DNA from: Sphingomicrobium arenosum
GTDB taxonomy: Bacteria; Pseudomonadota; Alphaproteobacteria; Sphingomonadales; Sphingomonadaceae
Assembly (NCBI RefSeq): GCF_026157085.1
Contig: NZ_JANPVN010000001.1
Coordinates: forward strand, 1,736,001 to 1,800,000
DNA length: 64,000 nucleotides
Direction: 5' to 3'
Positions 49,619 through 58,557 of this stretch are shown here, one piece after another; position 1 is the first letter of the stretch; every line of letters starts with the position of its first letter. The translations under genes and the position numbers were made by a program. The notes beneath the pieces were generated by a model. It saw nothing but the letters and a program-made list of their open reading frames with translations. It was not told the origin of the DNA and did no database searches.

Positions 49619-52000
49619 TCAGAAGGAGCAGGCGGCGTCCTCGGGCATGTCCTTGCGCTCGATCTCGGCCAGTTCGAGCGTCATCGGCGCAGCGCTGCGG
49701 ATGGCGATGGTGTCGCCGAGGTCGGCGAGGCAATCGGGGGTCAGGAGCATCTCGCGCCACCCCTTGCCCGCGCTGACGGTCAGTCCCTGCGTCACGTCGA
49801 CCCGGCTCTCGCCGCTCGTCACCGTAACGGTGCCCGCGGGCGCCGTGTCGAGCTTGTAGAGCAGGCGGTAGCCGCCCTCGCCTGCGCCCGACAGGCTGAG
49901 CGTCGCGCCCGGCCCGAAGGTGATGCGGCGCGCATCCTCCTGCCGGTTGCGATCGAGCCCGCGTGCGACGATCCCGCCGCTCTCGCCGATGAGGTTGGGG
50001 AGCAGCGCGGTGCCCTCGCCGCCGCGCGCGGTCACCGAGGCGGCAAGCCGTCCGTCGGCATACCAGCTCGCGATCGCGCCGCCGAGATAGTCGCAGGCTT
50101 CGTCGAGGGCTCCGAGCGGGCTGGTATCGCCCAGATCGCGGCCATAGCCGACATTGAACAGCGCGCCCTCGGTACCATTGACGGGAGCCCCGCCACAGCC
50201 GGCGGGCCAGCTGAACGACAGCCGCCCGGTCGCGGGCATCTTGCCATAAAGAACATCGGCCACGCCCGCGCCCTCGCCGCCCGGCAGCCAGCTCGCGACG
50301 AAAGCGTCGGCGGCATTGAGTTCGCGGTTCATCCAAAGCGGACGCCCCGAGAGGAACACGGCGACCGCGGGGATCCCTTCGGCCTCATATTTCTTGAGGA
50401 GCGCGAGGCCTTCCTCGTCGCCGAAGACCATCGTCTTGCGATCGCCCGCGAACTCGGCATAGGGCGCTTCGCCGAAGACGACGACGGCGACGTCGGGACG
50501 GCTGGTGTAGCTGCCGTCCGCCGACAGCGTGGCGCTGCCGCCAGCCTCCTGCGCGGCGGCTTCGAGACCGGCCCAGATCGAGGTTGCGCCGGGGAACATG
50601 TCATTAGCGAGCTCGGTCCCGCCCTGCCAGGTCAGCGTCCAGCCGCCCGCGGCCTGCGCGATGCTGTCGGCCGCGCTACCCGCGACGAGAATGTCCGCGC
50701 CGGCGCGAAGCGGCAGCACGCCGTCATTCTTGAGGATGACTTGGCTCTTGGCCACCGCCTCGCGCGCCACCGCGCGGTGCGAGGCCATGCCGAGCTTGTC
50801 ATAGTCGCCCGCATTGACCCGCGCCGACGGGCGCTTGGCGTCGGGACCGAGGATGCCCGCGCGCAGCTTCAGCCGCAGCACGCGCCCGGCTGCCTCGTCG
50901 AGTCGCGCCATCGGGATGGTGCCGTCGTTCACCTGCGCGACGAGGCTGTCCATCAGCCCCTTCCAGTCGTCGGGGACCATGTAGATGTCGAGCCCGGCGA
51001 GCAGCGACTGCGGACAGTCGGTGACGGTGCAGCCCGCGACCTGGCCATGGCCGTTCCAGTCGCCCACGACGAGGCCGTCGAAGCCCAGTTCGCCGCGCAG
51101 CACGTCGGTCAGCAGCGCTTCGTTACCGTGCATCTTCCTGCCGTTGATCGAATTGAAGCTCGCCATGATCGTTTCGACGCCCGCCGCGATGGTCGCGGGA
51201 TAGGGCACGGCGTGGATCGACTTGAGCGCATCGATGTCGCCGTTGACGTCGCCCTGGTCGACGCCCTGTTCGGTGCCGCCGTCGCCGAAGAAATGCTTGG
51301 CGGTGGCGATCACCCGTCCTTGGCCGAGCCGGTCCTCGGTGCCGAGGCGGCCTTGCAGCCCCTCGACCAGCGCCGCGCCCATCGCGGCGACGAGGCGCGG
51401 ATCTTCGGAATAGCTTTCATAGGTACGGCCCCAGCGATCATCGCGCGCCACCGCGACGGTGGGCGAGAAGTTCCAGTCGATGCCGGTCACCTCGATCTCG
51501 GTCGCGGTGGCCGCGCCGATCATGCGCACGAGGTCGGGATCGCGCGTCGCGCCCAATCCGATATTGTGCGGGAAGATGGTGGCGCCGATGACATTGGTGT
51601 GGCCGTGCACCGCGTCGGTGCCCCACATGGTCGGGATGACCGGCTCGTCGCCCTCGAGAGGCTGGACCGAGGCGTCATACATCTCGTCGGCATAGCGCAG
51701 CCATTCGCTGGCGGGCGCATATTCATCGCCATAGGGTCCGCCATTGCCGCCATTGAGATAGCTGCCGAAGCGATAGCGCTCCATGTCCTCGGGCGTGAAG
51801 CTATTGATCTGCGGCTGGATCAGCTGCGCGACCTTGCGCTCGACGCTCATGCGCGAGAGGAGGTCGGCGACGATCGCATCCTCGTCCATCGCGGGCTCGG
51901 TCGTGGCGGTCGCGGGTGCCTGTCCGGCCATCGGCGCGGTGCAAGCGGAAAGGGCGGTGGCGGCCATCAAAAGGCCGAGCGAAGGCGCGAGATGGCGCAT
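49619..52000 (-). CDS. secreted GH3 beta-glucosidase/exo-glucan hydrolase, lipoprotein
   Basis: Glycoside hydrolase family 3 enzyme, 793 residues. MRHLAPSLGLLMAATALSAC is a lipoprotein signal (LSAC, Cys20). N-terminal domain: SYLNGGNGGPYGDEYAPASE, PVIPTMWGTDAVHGHTNVIG, the substrate/acid-pocket ATAKHFFGDGGTEQG and the catalytic nucleophile aspartate in GFDGLVVGDWNGHGQVAG. C-terminal GH3 domain follows (SQVILKNDGVLPLRAGADIL), and a carbohydrate-binding-like tail. It most resembles exo-1,3/1,4-beta-glucan hydrolases. I start at ATG 52000 with CAGGAG before it; the longer open frame is antisense to the regulatory region. Confidence 0.92.
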   Translation of the reverse strand: MRHLAPSLGLLMAATALSACTAPMAGQAPATATTEPAMDEDAIVADLLSRMSVERKVAQLIQPQINSFTPEDMERYRFGSYLNGGNGGPYGDEYAPASEWLRYADEMYDASVQPLEGDEPVIPTMWGTDAVHGHTNVIGATIFPHNIGLGATRDPDLVRMIGAATATEIEVTGIDWNFSPTVAVARDDRWGRTYESYSEDPRLVAAMGAALVEGLQGRLGTEDRLGQGRVIATAKHFFGDGGTEQGVDQGDVNGDIDALKSIHAVPYPATIAAGVETIMASFNSINGRKMHGNEALLTDVLRGELGFDGLVVGDWNGHGQVAGCTVTDCPQSLLAGLDIYMVPDDWKGLMDSLVAQVNDGTIPMARLDEAAGRVLRLKLRAGILGPDAKRPSARVNAGDYDKLGMASHRAVAREAVAKSQVILKNDGVLPLRAGADILVAGSAADSIAQAAGGWTLTWQGGTELANDMFPGATSIWAGLEAAAQEAGGSATLSADGSYTSRPDVAVVVFGEAPYAEFAGDRKTMVFGDEEGLALLKKYEAEGIPAVAVFLSGRPLWMNRELNAADAFVASWLPGGEGAGVADVLYGKMPATGRLSFSWPAGCGGAPVNGTEGALFNVGYGRDLGDTSPLGALDEACDYLGGAIASWYADGRLAASVTARGGEGTALLPNLIGESGGIVARGLDRNRQEDARRITFGPGATLSLSGAGEGGYRLLYKLDTAPAGTVTVTSGESRVDVTQGLTVSAGKGWREMLLTPDCLADLGDTIAIRSAAPMTLELAEIERKDMPEDAACSF

Positions 52001-52142
52001 CTTGTCACTCCTGTTGCGGCAGGGTCGGTGATGGCGGGACAGCGTGTGACGCCTGTAGCCCGTTCCCTCGTCCCTGCGATGTATCTCTCTCCCGACGAAC
52101 GATCCGATGCATCGCCGGACCGTTCGCAACAGCGGTAGGTCT

Positions 52143-52209
52143 ATCACATATGTGAGCGTTCACAAGGGCAAAGCGCGTGGCGATCGCCCCGGCGGCGTGA
52201 ACGATCACG
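52143..52209. promoter_or_regulatory. operator pair and promoter between GH3 and lacI genes
   Basis: TGTGAGCGTTCACA (52151-52164) and CGTGAACGATCACG (52196-52209, opposite orientation) match the locus palindrome. For the GH3 gene (minus strand), TTGCCC (52171-52166), 17 bp and TGTGAT (52148-52143) make a promoter-like pair with the first operator in its spacer. The second operator is just upstream of a weak plus-strand TTGCCA (52212), so lacI may repress itself. Confidence 0.75.
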
Positions 52210-52272
52210 CTTTGCCATCGGCGTGCCAGATGGTAACGACAGTGACGTGCACCGGGGGAAACGGGAAGTTCG

Positions 52273-53319
52273 ATGATCAAGAAGCGTTCGGTGACGATCG
52301 AGGATGTCGCACGCGTCGCCAATGTGTCGCGCCAGACGGTGAGCCGGGTGATCAACCGCCTGCCCTCGGTCAGTGCCGATGCCAAGTCTCGCGTCGAGGA
52401 GGCCATTGCCGAATTGGGCTATGTGCCCAACCTTGCCGCGCGCCGCATGGGCGGGGCGAGAAGCTTCCTCATCATGGCGATCAACGACCGCGTTCGCACG
52501 ATCGAGAATTGGTCGGCGGGGCGCGGCAACGACTGGGTCGACCAGATGCTCTACGGCGGCATGCTCGCCTGCGAAGAGCGCGGCTATCACATGCTGTTCG
52601 AACTGGTCGACACCGAGCCCGCGCTCGCCACCGGCCAGATGCAACGCATCCTCACCAGCCTCCAGCCCGACGGCTTCATCCTCACGCAGCCGCACAGCGA
52701 GAACCCCGCGCTGGCCGAGCAATTGAAGGAGCGTGGCCGCCCCTTCGTGCGCATCGGCCTGCCCAATGCCGACATCCCGGCGATGAGCGTGCACATGGAC
52801 GAGGCGGGCGCGGCGCGCGCGGCGGTCGAGCATCTCGCCGAGTTCGGCCATGAACGGATCGCGCTGCTCGCGGGCGATGCGCAATATGCCGGCAGCCTCG
52901 CCCGGCGCGAAGGCTATGCCGCCGCGATGCAGGACGCCGGCCTCGCGCCGCGCGTCGAGGAGGGTGGCTTCTCCTATGACAAGGCCGCCGCCATTGCCGC
53001 CGACTGGTTCGACGGCGACGACTGCCCGAGCGCGATCATCGCCGAAAATGACGAGATGGCCTTCGCGGTGCTGCGCGAAGCCGGACGCCGCGACATCAAG
53101 GTGCCCGAGGCGCTCTCGCTCCTCTCTTTCGAGGACACGCCCGGCGTGCGTTTCTCGGTGCCGCCGCTGACCGCGATTCGCCAGCCGACCGCCAAGATGA
53201 TCGCTACCGCCTGCGACCTGTTGATGGACCGCGCCGAGGGCAAGGAGCCGGGCGAGGACGTCCATGTCCTGCCGTTCGAACTGATCGTGCGCGAGACTAC
53301 CGGCCCGGCGCCGCGATGA
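52273..53319 (+). CDS. LacI-family transcriptional regulator of the glucan locus
   Basis: A 348-residue repressor. The helix-turn-helix and hinge are VTIEDVARVANVSRQTVSRV then LGYVPNLAARRMGG. The remaining part is a periplasmic-binding-protein-like effector domain: LQPDGFILTQPHSENPALAE, MDEAGAARAAVEHLAEFGHE, then PSAIIAENDEMAFAVLREAG. The effector is probably a sugar released from beta-glucan. Matching palindromes occur before the TonB/halogenase, GH3/lacI and FucP-type genes. The stop overlaps the MFS gene (ATGA). Upstream boxes suggest autoregulation. Confidence 0.93.
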   Translation: MIKKRSVTIEDVARVANVSRQTVSRVINRLPSVSADAKSRVEEAIAELGYVPNLAARRMGGARSFLIMAINDRVRTIENWSAGRGNDWVDQMLYGGMLACEERGYHMLFELVDTEPALATGQMQRILTSLQPDGFILTQPHSENPALAEQLKERGRPFVRIGLPNADIPAMSVHMDEAGAARAAVEHLAEFGHERIALLAGDAQYAGSLARREGYAAAMQDAGLAPRVEEGGFSYDKAAAIAADWFDGDDCPSAIIAENDEMAFAVLREAGRRDIKVPEALSLLSFEDTPGVRFSVPPLTAIRQPTAKMIATACDLLMDRAEGKEPGEDVHVLPFELIVRETTGPAPR

Positions 53320-54545
53320 CCCCGACGCGCGCGGCGCTGTCGGGCTTCGAGACGCGGCTCGTCCTTGCCACGCTCGGCGCCTTCACCGCTTTCATGCCGC
53401 TGCTGGTGCTGCTGCTTCCCCGCCGGGTCGAGCAGATCGCGCCGGGCGCCGCGCTCGAGCCGCTGTCGCTCCTCCTCCTCGTTGGCGGGCTGGTCGCCAG
53501 CGGCGCGCATATCCTCGGCGGCTGGTGGAGCGACCGCTGGATGGCGCGGGTCGGCTCGCGCCGCACCCAGATCGGCATCGGCCTCTTCGCCGTCCTCGCC
53601 AGCCTGCTCGCCTTCGGCCATGCCCGCCACTTGCCCGCGCTGATGGGGGCGATGATCGCCTTCCAGTTCAGCTTCAACATCCTGTTCGCACCCCTGAACG
53701 CGCTGCTCGCAGACTATGTCGAGGATGCGCGCAAGGGCGTGGTCGCGGGCCTTCAAGGCGGGATGCTCCCGCTCGCCGGTTTCACCGTCAGCCTCGTCGG
53801 CTGGCTGTCGGTGCGCGATGCCGCCTGGCCCTTTGGACTCACCGCCGCCTTCGTCGGTCTGGCCATTGCCCCGCTGCTCCTCTTCTGGACGCGCCAGCCC
53901 GTGCTCGCCCACCCGCCGATCGGGGCCGAACAGGGCGCGGCGGCGTGGAAGCTCCTGCGCGGCGATTTCGCCCGCGCCTGGATCGCGCGGCTCCTCGTCC
54001 AGCTGGGCGCGGTTAGCGTGATTTCCTACCTCTTCCTTTATGTCGAGGCGATCGCCAGCGGCGCCGCCGGTTTCGGCACCCGCAGCCCCTCGGGCGCGGT
54101 CGCGCTGCTCACGCTCGTGTCCAACCTCTTCGCCATCGCCGCCGGTCTCGCGGCGGGGCGATGGAGCGACCGGCTGGGCGCGCGCAAGCCCGTGCTTGTC
54201 GTCACCGCCCTGCTCATGGCCGCCATGCTCGCGCTGCTCGCCTTCGCCCCGCACTGGCTGCTCGTCATCGCGGCGCACGCCATCTTCACCGCCGCGCTCA
54301 CCGCCTTCCTGTCGGTAGACAGCGCCATGGTCGCCAGCCTCGTCGCGGGCCGCCGCCGCCGCGGCGCGCTCCTCGGCATGATGAACCTCACCAACACCCT
54401 GCCCTCGATCATCGCGCCCGCCATCGCCCTCGGATTGAGCCAGGCTGCGCTCGGCGGGCAGGCGCTGTTCACCCTCCTCCTGCTCGCTGCAGGTGCCACC
54501 CTGCTCGCCGCGCTCGCCGTGACCCGCATCCGCTCGATCGCCTGA
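53316..54545 (+). CDS. MFS transporter (sugar, SLC45/GPH-like)
   Basis: A 409-residue MFS protein with 12 hydrophobic spans. Motif A-like GGWWSDRWMARVGSRRTQIG is found in the first half and AAGRWSDRLGARKPVLVV in the second. The gene is translationally coupled to lacI by ATGA, so its substrate is probably tied to the glucan locus. It could import mono- or disaccharides across the inner membrane. Confidence 0.88.
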   Translation: MTPTRAALSGFETRLVLATLGAFTAFMPLLVLLLPRRVEQIAPGAALEPLSLLLLVGGLVASGAHILGGWWSDRWMARVGSRRTQIGIGLFAVLASLLAFGHARHLPALMGAMIAFQFSFNILFAPLNALLADYVEDARKGVVAGLQGGMLPLAGFTVSLVGWLSVRDAAWPFGLTAAFVGLAIAPLLLFWTRQPVLAHPPIGAEQGAAAWKLLRGDFARAWIARLLVQLGAVSVISYLFLYVEAIASGAAGFGTRSPSGAVALLTLVSNLFAIAAGLAAGRWSDRLGARKPVLVVTALLMAAMLALLAFAPHWLLVIAAHAIFTAALTAFLSVDSAMVASLVAGRRRRGALLGMMNLTNTLPSIIAPAIALGLSQAALGGQALFTLLLLAAGATLLAALAVTRIRSIA

Positions 54546-54597
54546 GGCTCTTCCCAAGTCGCTCCATTCGCTGCACAAAGAGGATGGACGCCTTCTC

Positions 54598-54611
54598 TGT
54601 GATCGTTCACA
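54598..54611. promoter_or_regulatory. LacI-type operator upstream of the FucP-type transporter
   Basis: TGTGATCGTTCACA, identical to the site at 47905-47918. It lies 60 bp upstream of the transporter start codon, in the expected place for a promoter-overlapping repressor site. Confidence 0.8.
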
Positions 54612-54671
54612 GTCTCGGCTCTTTTCCCGGCAGGCCCCTGTCGGGGCATTCTCTTTGGGGGAGGATTTTTC

Positions 54672-56108
54672 ATGGTTTCAGTGTCGCCCGACGCGGCCAG
54701 CAGCACCGACAGCCGGCCCGTCATCGACGACGATGCCGGCGTCCACGCGCCCGGCCTCAACTATTTCGTCTTCGCGCTTTTCTTCATCTTCGGCGGGATC
54801 ACGTCCTTGAACGACGTCATCATCCCCAAGCTGAAGGAGCTGTTCACGCTCAGCTACACCGAAGCGATGCTGGTGCAATTCTGCTTCTTCACCGCTTATC
54901 TGCTGATCGGCATCCCGGGCGCCAAGCTCGTCAAGAAGATCGGTTACATGCGCGGCGCGGTGGCGGGTCTTGTCACCATGATGGCGGGCTGCCTGCTCTT
55001 CATCCCGGCCAGCCAGACAGCGACCTATCCGGTCTTCCTGCTCGCGCTGTTTGTCCTCGCCTCGGGCGTGGTGATCGTCCAGGTCGTCGCCAACCCCCTG
55101 ATCAGCCTTCTAGGTCCGCAAAAGACGGCGCACAGCCGCCTTACCTTCGCGCAGGCCTTCAATTCGCTCGGCACTACGGTCTTCCCGATCGTCGGCACGA
55201 TCGTCATCCTCGGCAGTCTCGCCACGGTGACCGCCGACCAGCTCTCGGGGCTCGAACTGCAGCAGTATCGTCAGGAAGAAAGCGCCGCGATCTGGAAGGG
55301 CTATCTCGGCCTTACCGTGCTCATCGGCATCGTCGCGCTGGCGGTCTGGGCGTTCCGCAACCGCTTGCCGCATGACGCCAAGAGCATGGGCGAGAACCGC
55401 CTCGTCTCGTGGAGCCGCTATGCCATCGGCATCGCGATCGTCGTCGTCGGCGGGCTCGTCGCTCTGAACGTCAGCCAGATCCTTGGCCTCGTGATCATTC
55501 TCGGTGCGCCCATCCTGTGGCTCTACGACAACGATCTCCTGAAGCGCACGCGCTTCGGCTATGGCGCCTTGAGCATTTTCCTTTACGTCGGCGCCGAAGT
55601 CGCGATCGGTTCGATCATCGTCAACTATCTCATGCAGGAAAGCGTCCTCGGCCTGCCCGAGAGCGAAGCGGGCAAGCTGATCGCCGTCTATTGGGGCGGT
55701 GCGATGGTCGGCCGATTCATTGGCTCGGGCCTGTTGCGCATCTTCTCGCCGGGCAAGATCCTCGCCTTCAACGCGCTCGGCGCGATCGCGCTCATCGCCA
55801 TCTCGATGGCGTCGACGGGCGAAGTCGCGGCCTATTCGCTGCTGGCGGTCGGTCTCATGAACTCGATCATGTTCCCGACGATCTTCAGCCTCGCCTGCGA
55901 GAAGCTGGGGCCGCGCGCGGCCGACGGGTCGGGCATCATCAACATCGCCATCTTCGGCGGTGCGGTGGTCCCCGTCGTCTTCGGCATGGTCGCCGATGCC
56001 ACCGGCTCGCTCAGCACCGCGCTCATCCTGCCGATCATCTGCTATGCGATCATCGCCGGCTTCGGCATTTTCGCGCGTCGCCCGGCGCAGGATGCAGTGA
56101 CCGCCTGA
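54672..56108 (+). CDS. sugar MFS transporter, FucP/GluP family
   Basis: Sugar/proton symporter of 478 residues in the FucP/GluP branch. Signature segments are FALFFIFGGITSLNDVIIPK, LVQFCFFTAYLLIGIPGAKL, VQVVANPLISLLGPQKTAHS and RLTFAQAFNSLGTTVFPIVG. Twelve spans are visible. The ribosome-binding site GGGGAGGATT is strong. The operator at 54598 suggests control by the locus LacI protein. It probably imports glucose or a related sugar released by GH3. Confidence 0.92.
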   Translation: MVSVSPDAASSTDSRPVIDDDAGVHAPGLNYFVFALFFIFGGITSLNDVIIPKLKELFTLSYTEAMLVQFCFFTAYLLIGIPGAKLVKKIGYMRGAVAGLVTMMAGCLLFIPASQTATYPVFLLALFVLASGVVIVQVVANPLISLLGPQKTAHSRLTFAQAFNSLGTTVFPIVGTIVILGSLATVTADQLSGLELQQYRQEESAAIWKGYLGLTVLIGIVALAVWAFRNRLPHDAKSMGENRLVSWSRYAIGIAIVVVGGLVALNVSQILGLVIILGAPILWLYDNDLLKRTRFGYGALSIFLYVGAEVAIGSIIVNYLMQESVLGLPESEAGKLIAVYWGGAMVGRFIGSGLLRIFSPGKILAFNALGAIALIAISMASTGEVAAYSLLAVGLMNSIMFPTIFSLACEKLGPRAADGSGIINIAIFGGAVVPVVFGMVADATGSLSTALILPIICYAIIAGFGIFARRPAQDAVTA

Positions 56109-56125
56109 GGCGTGGCTGCCGACTG

Positions 56126-56166
56126 AAAAAGGGCGTCGCGGGCCATCCCGCGGCGCCCTTTTCTTT
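56126..56166 (+). terminator. intrinsic terminator after the FucP-type gene
   Basis: AAAAAGGGCG-CGCGGG pairs with CCCGCG-CGCCCTTTT, loop CCAT, followed by TTCTTTT. It ends the sugar locus on the right, 17 bp after the stop. Confidence 0.88.
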
Positions 56167-56229
56167 TCTCCTCGCAGGAACCCGCGCCCGCCTCTTGGCG
56201 CTTGATGCACAAATGTTAGACGGGTGGAT

Positions 56230-57174
56230 ATGAGTAAGAAAACCTTCATCGCGATCATCGGTGCCGGCTCGATCGGCTGCTGGCTCGGCGGGCGGCTAAA
56301 GGATGCGGGCCACGAGGTCGCCATCCTTCGCGAGGAAAAGCGCATCGAGCGCGAAAATGAAATCATCGTCCTCAAGGAGGGCGAGGAGGAAACCCGCGTC
56401 GAACTGCCGGTCTGGGAGGCGCTCGATCCCAAGCCCGACATCATCCTCCTTGGCGTCAAGGCGATGTTCCTGCCGCAGGTCGCCCCGCTCATCGCCGCGA
56501 ACATGAAGGACGACACGCTCGTCTTGCCCCTGCAGAATGGCGTGCCCTTCTGGTTCGGCGACGAGACCGTGATCGATGTCGATCCGGTAGGCTCGGTCCG
56601 CGCCGCGATGCCGATCGGCAATGTCATCGGCACCGTCGTCCACGCCTCGGCCAGTCGCAAGGGCGACTGGATCACCATCGGCAAGGCGGATAAACTTCTG
56701 CTCGGCGAACCCTCGGGCTCGCACAGCTCGCGCGTGGCCGACCTGGTGAAGCTGTTCCGCGACGCCGGCGTCCCCGCCGAGCAATCCGATCGTATCGGGC
56801 GCGACATCTGGTATAAATTGTGGGGCAATCTCACCATCAACCCGCTGTCGGCGCTGACCCGCCAGACGGTCGACCGCCTGCTCGACGACGAGGACGTCCT
56901 GTCCTTCATTCGCGCCGGGATGGAAGAATGCGCCGCCATCGGCGAGGCGATCGACTGCGCCATCACCGACAGCGTCGATGACCGCCTCGACGTCACCCGC
57001 ACCCTGGGCGTGTTCAAGCCCTCGATGCTTCAGGATGTCGAAGCCGGGCGCCCGCTCGAATGGCGTGCGCTCGTCGCCGCGCCGCGCGCCATCGCCCGCC
57101 AGCACGGCATCGACACCCCCGCCATCGACGCCCTTCTCGGCATGATCCGCCAGCTGGACGGCGGCTTGGCCTAG
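56230..57174 (+). CDS. panE: 2-dehydropantoate 2-reductase family protein
   Basis: NADPH-dependent ketopantoate-reductase-like enzyme of 314 residues. Dinucleotide loop IAIIGAGSIGCWLGGRLKDA, then LGVKAMFLPQVAPLI, LPLQNGVPFW, the catalytic lysine region IWYKLWGNLTINPLSALTRQ and VFKPSMLQDVEAGRPLEWRA. Real PanE makes pantoate for coenzyme A; homologues of the family act on other 2-keto acids. I use ATG 56230; the GTG two codons upstream is an alternative. The stop shares the palindrome CTAG with that of the convergent ABC1 kinase gene. Confidence 0.83.
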   Translation: MSKKTFIAIIGAGSIGCWLGGRLKDAGHEVAILREEKRIERENEIIVLKEGEEETRVELPVWEALDPKPDIILLGVKAMFLPQVAPLIAANMKDDTLVLPLQNGVPFWFGDETVIDVDPVGSVRAAMPIGNVIGTVVHASASRKGDWITIGKADKLLLGEPSGSHSSRVADLVKLFRDAGVPAEQSDRIGRDIWYKLWGNLTINPLSALTRQTVDRLLDDEDVLSFIRAGMEECAAIGEAIDCAITDSVDDRLDVTRTLGVFKPSMLQDVEAGRPLEWRALVAAPRAIARQHGIDTPAIDALLGMIRQLDGGLA

Positions 57175-58499
57175 CCGAGCGCCGCGTCGATCAGCGGCCT
57201 GAGCTCCACGCGCGCTTTCAAATTCGCCGCGAGCAGCGCGGTCCCCGAAATCTTGCGCTGGACGAACAGCGTCTCGGCGGGCGGCAGATGCCAGGCGGCG
57301 CGATCCTCGGCGATCCGCATGCCCTGTTCGCGTAAGCCAGCGACGAACCCCCGGTCGCCGAAGTCGAACGGCCCGGGCCGCGCAAATTCGGTGACGATCA
57401 CGTCGATCATGCCGTCGATGAGTTCGCGATGCCGATCTGCCGCGACCGGGCTCACGAATCCTGCCGCCACTGCCGCCTCGCGCACGCCGTCCCGATCTTC
57501 CGCTCGCACGGCGGCAAGGATGCTGCGATAGGCCGCGACAACGTCGGGATCGAGCGCCCGCGCCGCACCGAAATCGAGCAGCACCAGCCGCCCCGTCTCG
57601 GGCTGGTAGCGATAATTGGCGAAATTGGGATCGGTCTGCATGACCCCGAAATCGAACAATTCGGCGAGCACCAGTTCGATCAACTCGCCCATCACCCGGT
57701 CGCGCACCTCTTGCGGCTCGCCTGACAGCGTCTCGATCGGCACGCCATGGACGAAATCCATCGCGAGGATGTTGGGGGTCGTGAAGTCCGCCACCAGCTC
57801 CGGCACGACATAGCGATCATCGCCCGCGAGCCGCGCCTTATAGGCGCTGAGCTGTGCGCCCTCGCGCTCGTAATCGGCTTCCTCGGCCAGCTGCACCTTG
57901 GCCGCCTCCAGAAGCGGCGCGATGTCCAGTTCCTTGGGCAACAGCCCCGACACGCGCAGCAGCGTCGCGACATTGTCGACATCGCTGTCGATCGAGGTGG
58001 CGACACCCGGATATTGGATCTTCACCGCAAGCTCGCGCCCGTCGGGCAGGGTCGCGCGATGCACCTGGCCGATCGAAGCCGCCGCCATCGGCGTGGGCTC
58101 GAACCGCTTGAAGCGGCGCCGCCAGTCCGCGCCCCATTCGGCCTTCAACAGCGTATTCAGCTGCTGCGGCGGCATCCGATGCGCTTGGTCGCGCAACCGC
58201 GCGAGGATCGCGGCCAGCTCGGGCGGCAGCAGGTCGCCCGCGTCCATCGAGATCATCTGCCCCAGCTTCATGGCCGCGCCGCGCAGGTGGCTCAATCGGT
58301 CGGTCACCCGTGCGATATTGGCGGGGGTCAGCATCAGGTCGCGCGCGCGCACCCCCTCGCCGCGGGCCAGTCGGCGGGCGCCCTCGCCGACCATGCCGCC
58401 GACGACGCCCAGACCCATGCGGGTGAATTGCCCGACCCGCGCCGCGCGCCCGGCGGGCACGGCACGTTCAGGCGGCGGCTTGTCGTCGGGGCTGTCCAT
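57171..58499 (-). CDS. ABC1/UbiB-family atypical kinase
   Basis: A 442-residue ABC1 (UbiB/COQ8-like) protein. The family KxGQ motif is in GAAMKLGQMISMDAGDLLPP, the Ala-rich nucleotide loop in PMAAASIGQVHRATLPDG, followed by the conserved lysine of LAVKIQYPGVA, and the metal-binding DxxxxN region in MQTDPNFANYRYQ then LVLLDFGAARALDPDVV. The family supports ubiquinone synthesis, but this branch is distinct from UbiB proper, lacking a C-terminal membrane anchor. Function inferred only. Confidence 0.88.
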   Translation of the reverse strand: MDSPDDKPPPERAVPAGRAARVGQFTRMGLGVVGGMVGEGARRLARGEGVRARDLMLTPANIARVTDRLSHLRGAAMKLGQMISMDAGDLLPPELAAILARLRDQAHRMPPQQLNTLLKAEWGADWRRRFKRFEPTPMAAASIGQVHRATLPDGRELAVKIQYPGVATSIDSDVDNVATLLRVSGLLPKELDIAPLLEAAKVQLAEEADYEREGAQLSAYKARLAGDDRYVVPELVADFTTPNILAMDFVHGVPIETLSGEPQEVRDRVMGELIELVLAELFDFGVMQTDPNFANYRYQPETGRLVLLDFGAARALDPDVVAAYRSILAAVRAEDRDGVREAAVAAGFVSPVAADRHRELIDGMIDVIVTEFARPGPFDFGDRGFVAGLREQGMRIAEDRAAWHLPPAETLFVQRKISGTALLAANLKARVELRPLIDAALG

Positions 58500-58557
58500 G
58501 CGCCCTAGATGGGCGGTCGCCCGGCCGAACCCAACCCCCGCCCTTGTCCCGGGGCCC

